DNA of 10,293 nt. Source: Gryganskiella cystojenkinii. Lineage: Eukaryota > Mortierellomycota > Mortierellomycetes > Mortierellales > Mortierellaceae. The notes under the pieces were generated by a model that saw only the letters and a list, made by a program, of their open reading frames with translations, was not told the DNA's origin and made no database searches. A program made the translations under genes and the position numbers. Location: the NCBI GenBank assembly GCA_015852425.1, contig JAAAIG010001068.1:826-11118 (forward strand), written 5' to 3'. This document shows, in pieces, positions 7,318 through 10,293 of the stretch. Within the stretch, counting starts at the first letter, position 1, and every line of letters starts with the position of its first letter.

Positions 7318-7668
7318 CTAGTCAGAGTTATCCTCTGACGACAGTTGAGGGCTATAGTTACCGTCATTGCCGTCATCTTCCTGCTCATCTCTAGTGTTTG
7401 TTTGGTCGACGCCGCTGTCCCCGATCTCGACTTCTTTGTCTCCGTCTACCACATATCTTGCCGTTGCCTCCTTCCAATTCTTGACTTATCAATAACAGGA
7501 CGCCTTCTGTAATGACTGGAGCGAGGTATGGTTGGTAACTTCGGCGAAGTTGACAGGATGCCAGTCCTTGGCTTTCAATCCACAAAACGGGTCCAAATTG
7601 AGGAAGTGTCGTTGGCGTGACTTTCTCAATACAGGATAGTCGGTGGGCAGGTCACCAGAATCATCCAT
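7318..7668 (-). pseudogene. Copy A of an unidentified repeat-encoded protein family
   Basis: A single minus-strand frame of 117 codons starts at ATG 7666-7668. It is broken only by adjacent TGA and TAA codons (7489-7491, 7486-7488) and ends at TAG (7318-7320). The first part holds LKAKDWHPVNFAEVTNHTSL; the second ends in an acidic tail (DEQEDDGNDGNYSPQLSSED). The start has a CT-rich leader upstream, as for a real fungal gene. Copy B, near 9180-9360 on +, matches at DNA level but has a 2-nt length difference just before the double stop, so copy A probably carries a frameshift and its downstream frame may not be the original one. Family and function unknown. Confidence 0.55.
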
Positions 7669-7971
7669 GCTGAACTTGCTTGATGTCGAGATGTTAGAGG
7701 AGGTGCACGAGAGATTAAGAGAAGACGAGCGGGAATAGACAAAAGGAGAAAATGAGTAAGAAAGCTATGGAAGAGCGTGGCAAAAGCTTGTGCCACGTGC
7801 AGCACTCCGTTGTGACTTCTGTTTCTCTCTCCGTGACGCACGCACGGGTCACTATGGCTAGCTTTACTCCTCTCACCTCCTTGTTTATCTTTTACGCCAA
7901 TCTTCTTCCTCTACCATTCACGTCCTGTTTCACCATAGGAACACCCACAGCAGCTGCGTCTTACACGGTCC
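7669..7971. promoter_or_regulatory. Divergent upstream region between family copies
   Basis: It lies between the start of copy A (7668, minus) and the first ATG of the plus-strand decayed gene (7972). On - it is CT-rich next to copy A. On + it is CT-rich from about 7860 to 7930, next to the other start. Near its middle is a 22-bp imperfect palindrome (7776-7797, CGTGGCA/TGCCACG arms) overlapping a CACGTG E-box (7794-7799). A two-way promoter is a reasonable reading. A short plus frame from 7854 to 7994 has no recognisable content. Confidence 0.4.
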
Positions 7972-8717
7972 ATGCCTTTGCATTTGCAATGTAACACTTT
8001 AGACAAAGCCATAGACCTCTGCTCCTCCATGATCAACAATATCAACACGCATGCATCAAAAGACTGGCTAACAATCCTTAGGGAATCAACTGTGGGAAAT
8101 CGGAGACGGGGAGATACTGCAAAGAGAATGGCGGACAAGGAGAAAGGGGACGACTTCCCAACGGACACCTTTATCAACAATGGTGCATATGGCTGTTGAC
8201 AGATGCTTGAGTAACTTGAATACGTCTACGTTACTGTCGTCGAGAGCTTAAGATCCAAGCTCGAAAACACTATAACAAGGAGGCCTAGGTTCAACCGCTT
8301 CCAGTAGATGCCGAGCGCAAGTGCCATAAGAAGGAACATAATCGTACTCCGAGAGGAGCCAAAAACAAAGCATCGCCGCCTACGAGAAATGGGTCGAGGT
8401 TGGGATGCATCTAATAGCCCTGATAAGGCCCTGATAAGGACGATGACGACGACGAACAGGAGCAAGAGCAAAGCGACCCTGAGGTCGATGAGCGCAAGAT
8501 TAATCCTGATTTTTATGACTCGGCCATGAAGGCTCATGGCGAGCCCAGCTGTACTGTCGCACAGTACAAAGTAGCAGTAGAGAATCACTTCGCCGACTAT
8601 TGGAATAACGCTGCAGCTGATAGACAAGGCTGCTGAAAGGGCCAAACCAAAATCGATCAAAGACGACAACTGATCTCAACTTGGATGCTGTTTGCCATGC
8701 AGGACCTCTTAATGTAA
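7972..8717 (+). pseudogene. Decayed plus-strand gene, upstream part
   Basis: A 75-codon frame from ATG 7972 to 8199 is protein-like (LDKAIDLCSSMINNINTHAS). Coding character continues in the frame of 8208: QARKHYNKEA near 8260, then after 8433 an acidic run (DDDDDEQEQEQSDPEVDE) and CTVAQYKVAVENHFADYWNN. It is broken by TGA 8208 and 8217, TAG 8286, a stop cluster at 8412-8426, TGA 8634 and TAA 8715. An exact 11-bp tandem duplication (8417-8438) shifts the frame at the stop cluster. No known domain was recognised. It probably belongs to the same gene as the following block, since both lead into the KAKDWHPV segment. Confidence 0.45.
8417..8438. repeat. 11-bp exact tandem duplication
   Basis: GCCCTGATAAG occurs twice in direct succession (8417-8427, 8428-8438). 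Eleven is not a multiple of three, so it shifts the frame of the decayed gene at this point. Confidence 0.85.
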
Positions 8718-8781
8718 TGTAGTTACCTGTCCTCCATTTTTATTATGCACTCGTCCTGGGACACCTAGTCCCGACTCAGAG

Positions 8782-9440
8782 CTAATTGCAGACAAAAAAA
8801 ATACGACCGATCACGCTGCCCTCACCTCAGACGTGCGTTGGTCGGCCTTACAAGAGTTTGGGACCTGATCTCGGTGGAGGGAGATACGGCGAAGACCCAT
8901 TCTACAAAGCGTCGAGACATAACTCAACGCGACGAAGGTAGTTTTTTCTCGCCAGGGCTTCCAAGATGCCAACCATTAATGTTGGCTGGCGGAGCTACAG
9001 GAAAAGGATGAACTCACGACCGCGTTTCTAAGTGATCTTAATGAATTGACAGGGGAAGTATGAAAGACGGGAGTCGGAGTTGACAAAGGTTTGACTTCAC
9101 GATTGACCCAACATGCTCGTCGAAAAGCACAGTTACAGCCTTAGACCGATCTTTGAACTTTATCTGGGGACCAACTCGATCAATGCCAAAACAACACATT
9201 CTCCGATTTAGACCTGTACTTGTGGATGTGAAAGCCAAGGACTGGCATCCTGTCTACTTTGCCGAAGTCACCAAACACACCTCTCTCCTGTCATTTACGG
9301 AAGGCATCAGTGTCATTGATAAATCAAGAGTTGGAAGGAGGCAGGGGCTCGATATGTGGGAGAGGGCAAGATGATGAAGACGAAGACAAAGAAAAGGTTG
9401 GGAATGAGGAACACAGTGAAAACAATGATGATCATCTTCA
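8782..9440 (+). pseudogene. Decayed plus-strand gene, downstream part (copy B)
   Basis: From 8782 one frame reads ALTSDVRWSALQEFG and, after stops at 8866, 8920 and 8977, LAELQEKDELTTAFLSDLNE. After TGA 9061 a shift near 9085 leads into an open stretch, 9084-9374, with VDVKAKDWHPVYFAEVTKHT. This last part matches copy A on the other strand at both DNA and protein level. Another shift then gives an acidic tail (QDDEDEDKEKVGNEEHSEN). Homology to the family ends at the hairpin around 9422-9450, where a different pseudogene begins on the other strand. The whole is a dead member of an unidentified repeated gene family; a transposon-encoded protein is one possibility, but no catalytic motif is visible. 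Confidence 0.5.
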
Positions 9441-9450
9441 TCATCATTGT
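9422..9450. repeat. Perfect 10-bp hairpin at a sequence junction
   Basis: ACAATGATGA (9422-9431) and TCATCATTGT (9441-9450) are exact inverted arms around a 9-nt loop. It coincides with the point where copy B on + and the nuclease-like pseudogene on - meet. Confidence 0.75.
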
Positions 9451-9852
9451 GTAAATGTCCATGGTGAGTCCCTTGCCTTCGGCAATTATGGGATAGTGGC
9501 GCGTGAGGTCGAGGCCGCGCTCCTCAAGATCCACAAGAATGGCGGCATTCAAGCGGACGGATTTTTTCTGCTGGATGTTACAGATATGCTGGGTGGCGCA
9601 GGCAGTCTTGAGCCCAAAAACAGCGATTTCACTCCGCCATTAATTGTCGACTTGGATCCGCAGACTCATATCCACTTTTCTACCAGACACAGTCAATGTG
9701 GTGGATCCAAACTCGGTCTTAGCAAGCTGTCGTGCATCTGCGCTCGACCTCTCCACTGGATATAGCTTCTGGCGATCAAGGACCGGTTCTTCCGGCAGCT
9801 CTCCTGTAAGAGCACAAGGCATTTGATGGTGGAAAGAAGCTGCTGTTTTCAA
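9440..9852 (-). pseudogene. Broken repeat-family ORF with nuclease-like motif pattern
   Basis: The minus-strand frame from 9852 (first ATG at 9820-9822) is continuous except for one TAA at 9640-9642. Residues before the stop include RQKLYPVERSSADARQLAK and SGRKVDM. After it come SEIAVFGLK, QQKKSVRLNAAILVDLEERG and PIIAEGKGLTMDIY. I recall similar uncharacterised proteins as common in Mucoromycota genomes. The layout GRKVD, then about 15 residues, then a hydrophobic strand ending in xLK, resembles a PD-(D/E)XK nuclease core. Here the acidic residue of E-x-K would be Gly. The nuclease reading is inference. The 3' end is lost at the hairpin junction, and the LTR of a retroelement begins about 30 bp upstream of its 5' end. 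Confidence 0.5.
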
Positions 9853-9884
9853 CAGTAAGCTACGCGATATTTAAGTCTATCTGT
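9841..9884. other. Short gap with a small hairpin before the LTR
   Basis: Contains CTGTT-TTC-AACAG (about 9843-9855). This is the sequence immediately outside the candidate LTR end; the last five bases, TCTGT (9880-9884), would be one copy of a target-site duplication whose partner lies beyond the window. Confidence 0.4.
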
Positions 9885-9992
9885 TGTAAGCGGAGAGGTG
9901 CCCTGACGGTTACCTGGGGCCTTCTAGTGCATATTAATGTAATGATCTAAAGTAGTATGTTTTTCTAATAGTATAGACCTTATCTTGTTACA
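9885..9992 (-). repeat. Candidate 3' LTR, about 108 bp
   Basis: Reading the minus strand, it starts TGTAACAAG directly after the polypurine tract and may end CTTACA at 9885, giving TGTAA...TTACA termini. The start is well placed. The end is tentative, because 108 bp is short for a Ty3/Gypsy LTR and the 5' LTR is not in the window for comparison. Confidence 0.45.
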
Positions 9993-10293
9993 CCTTCCCC
10001 CTCAAAAGAGTTTTGCCTACCCGATCATGCTCGACACTGTGGTTTGGTTCCCAAGTGGCTTCTTTGGGGTAGCCTTCCCAGAGAACCAGAAAATGCGAAG
10101 TCCCTTTGACCTTGTCGTGATCCAAGATGTCCTTGACCTCCCATTCCCTCTCGCCGTCGATGATGTCGGGTCCGGGTTGGGCAGGGGCACGTTCACCCAG
10201 GTGCGGTGGGGAAGGGATGTAAGGTCGCAGGCGGTCGACATGAAAAACGTCGTGGACCTTCATGCTCGGGGGTAACTCCAACTTGAACGAGAC
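9988..10293 (-). CDS. Ty3/Gypsy chromovirus Pol 3' end: integrase C-terminus plus chromodomain
   Basis: Open from the window edge to TAA (9988-9990), 101 residues and partial at the N-terminus. Residues 4-25 are the typical integrase C-terminal end (KLELPPSMKVHDVFHVDRLRPY). A Pro-rich linker follows. Residues 50-88 are a chromodomain: EWEVKDILDH, FLVLWEGYPKEATWEP, with aromatic-cage candidates Trp51, Trp72 and Tyr75. In chromoviruses this domain directs insertion by recognising histone marks. The stop codon overlaps the first bases of the putative LTR, so Pol runs to the very end of the internal region. The fragment has no internal stop, so the element may be fairly young. The rest of Pol and Gag should lie beyond 10293. 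Confidence 0.93.
   Translation of the reverse strand, partial: VSFKLELPPSMKVHDVFHVDRLRPYIPSPPHLGERAPAQPGPDIIDGEREWEVKDILDHDKVKGTSHFLVLWEGYPKEATWEPNHSVEHDRVGKTLLRGKV
9993..10007 (-). promoter_or_regulatory. Polypurine tract of the retroelement
   Basis: On the minus strand, TTTTGAGGGGGAAGG ends exactly where TGTAAC begins. This is the usual plus-strand primer site of LTR retroelements, and it marks the start of the 3' LTR. Confidence 0.75.

Noticed and set aside
8226..8669. 147-codon minus-strand frame, very hydrophobic, like a membrane protein
   Set aside because: It is antisense to an acidic plus-strand coding remnant. GAC/GAG/CAG-rich codons read backwards as Val, Leu and Ile, which explains both its length and its hydrophobicity.
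8208..9063. Stops in decayed copies as proof of repeat-induced C-to-T mutation
   Set aside because: Every stop codon is one C-to-T step from CAA, CAG or CGA, so the pattern proves nothing by itself. Differences between the inverted arms are mixed transitions and transversions.
9985..10275. 96-codon plus-strand frame at the right end
   Set aside because: Antisense shadow of the integrase/chromodomain frame.

Overview
The window looks like nuclear DNA of a fungus. It has spliceosomal introns with GTRNGT-type donors, CTGAC/TACTAAC-type branch sites and TAG/CAG acceptors, CT-rich 5' leaders, and a chromodomain Ty3/Gypsy retroelement. The style of the two conserved genes and the abundance of decayed repeat-family ORFs would suit an early-diverging fungus such as Mortierellomycotina. 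That placement is an impression; no ribosomal or other phylogenetic marker is present.

Left third (1-3750), conserved and gene-bearing. A complete three-exon gene on + (85-1981) encodes a mitochondrial succinate/fumarate carrier (Sfc1/Acr1 family). Converging on it is a complete six-exon gene on - (3355-2174) for a PITH-domain protein of the PITHD1 type with a very histidine-rich N-terminus. Their stop codons are about 190 bp apart. Both splice models join in frame and give full family-length proteins.

Middle (3750-6630), mobile. A two-exon 3' fragment of an unrecognised gene (minus, 3751-4150) stops being traceable shortly before a two-tier inverted-repeat (foldback) structure. Outer terminal repeats (4243-4318 and 6565-6630) contain a 13-bp palindrome, and inner arms of nearly 500 bp (about 5464-5935 and 6062-6560) flank a spacer of about 126 bp. 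Only the left side carries an extra 1.15 kb between outer repeat and inner arm. That extra DNA holds a compact gene with TATA box and CT-rich leader for a 59-residue secreted peptide precursor: signal peptide, short propeptide, Kex2-type Lys-Arg, then a 24-residue two-cysteine peptide. This is the most interesting object in the window.

Right third (6630-10293), decayed accessory DNA. Two divergent, broken copies of an unidentified repeat-encoded protein family (7318-7668 on -, and up to about 9440 on +) share a KAKDWHPV.FAEVT.HTSL signature. Between them is a possible two-way promoter with an E-box-containing palindrome. The plus copy is cut at a hairpin (9422-9450) and abuts a pseudogene on - (9440-9852) with a GRKVD...K pattern like a PD-(D/E)XK nuclease core. 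The window ends in the 3' end of a chromovirus: integrase C-terminus, chromodomain, polypurine tract and a short candidate LTR, all on -. No tRNA, rRNA or CRISPR array was seen.
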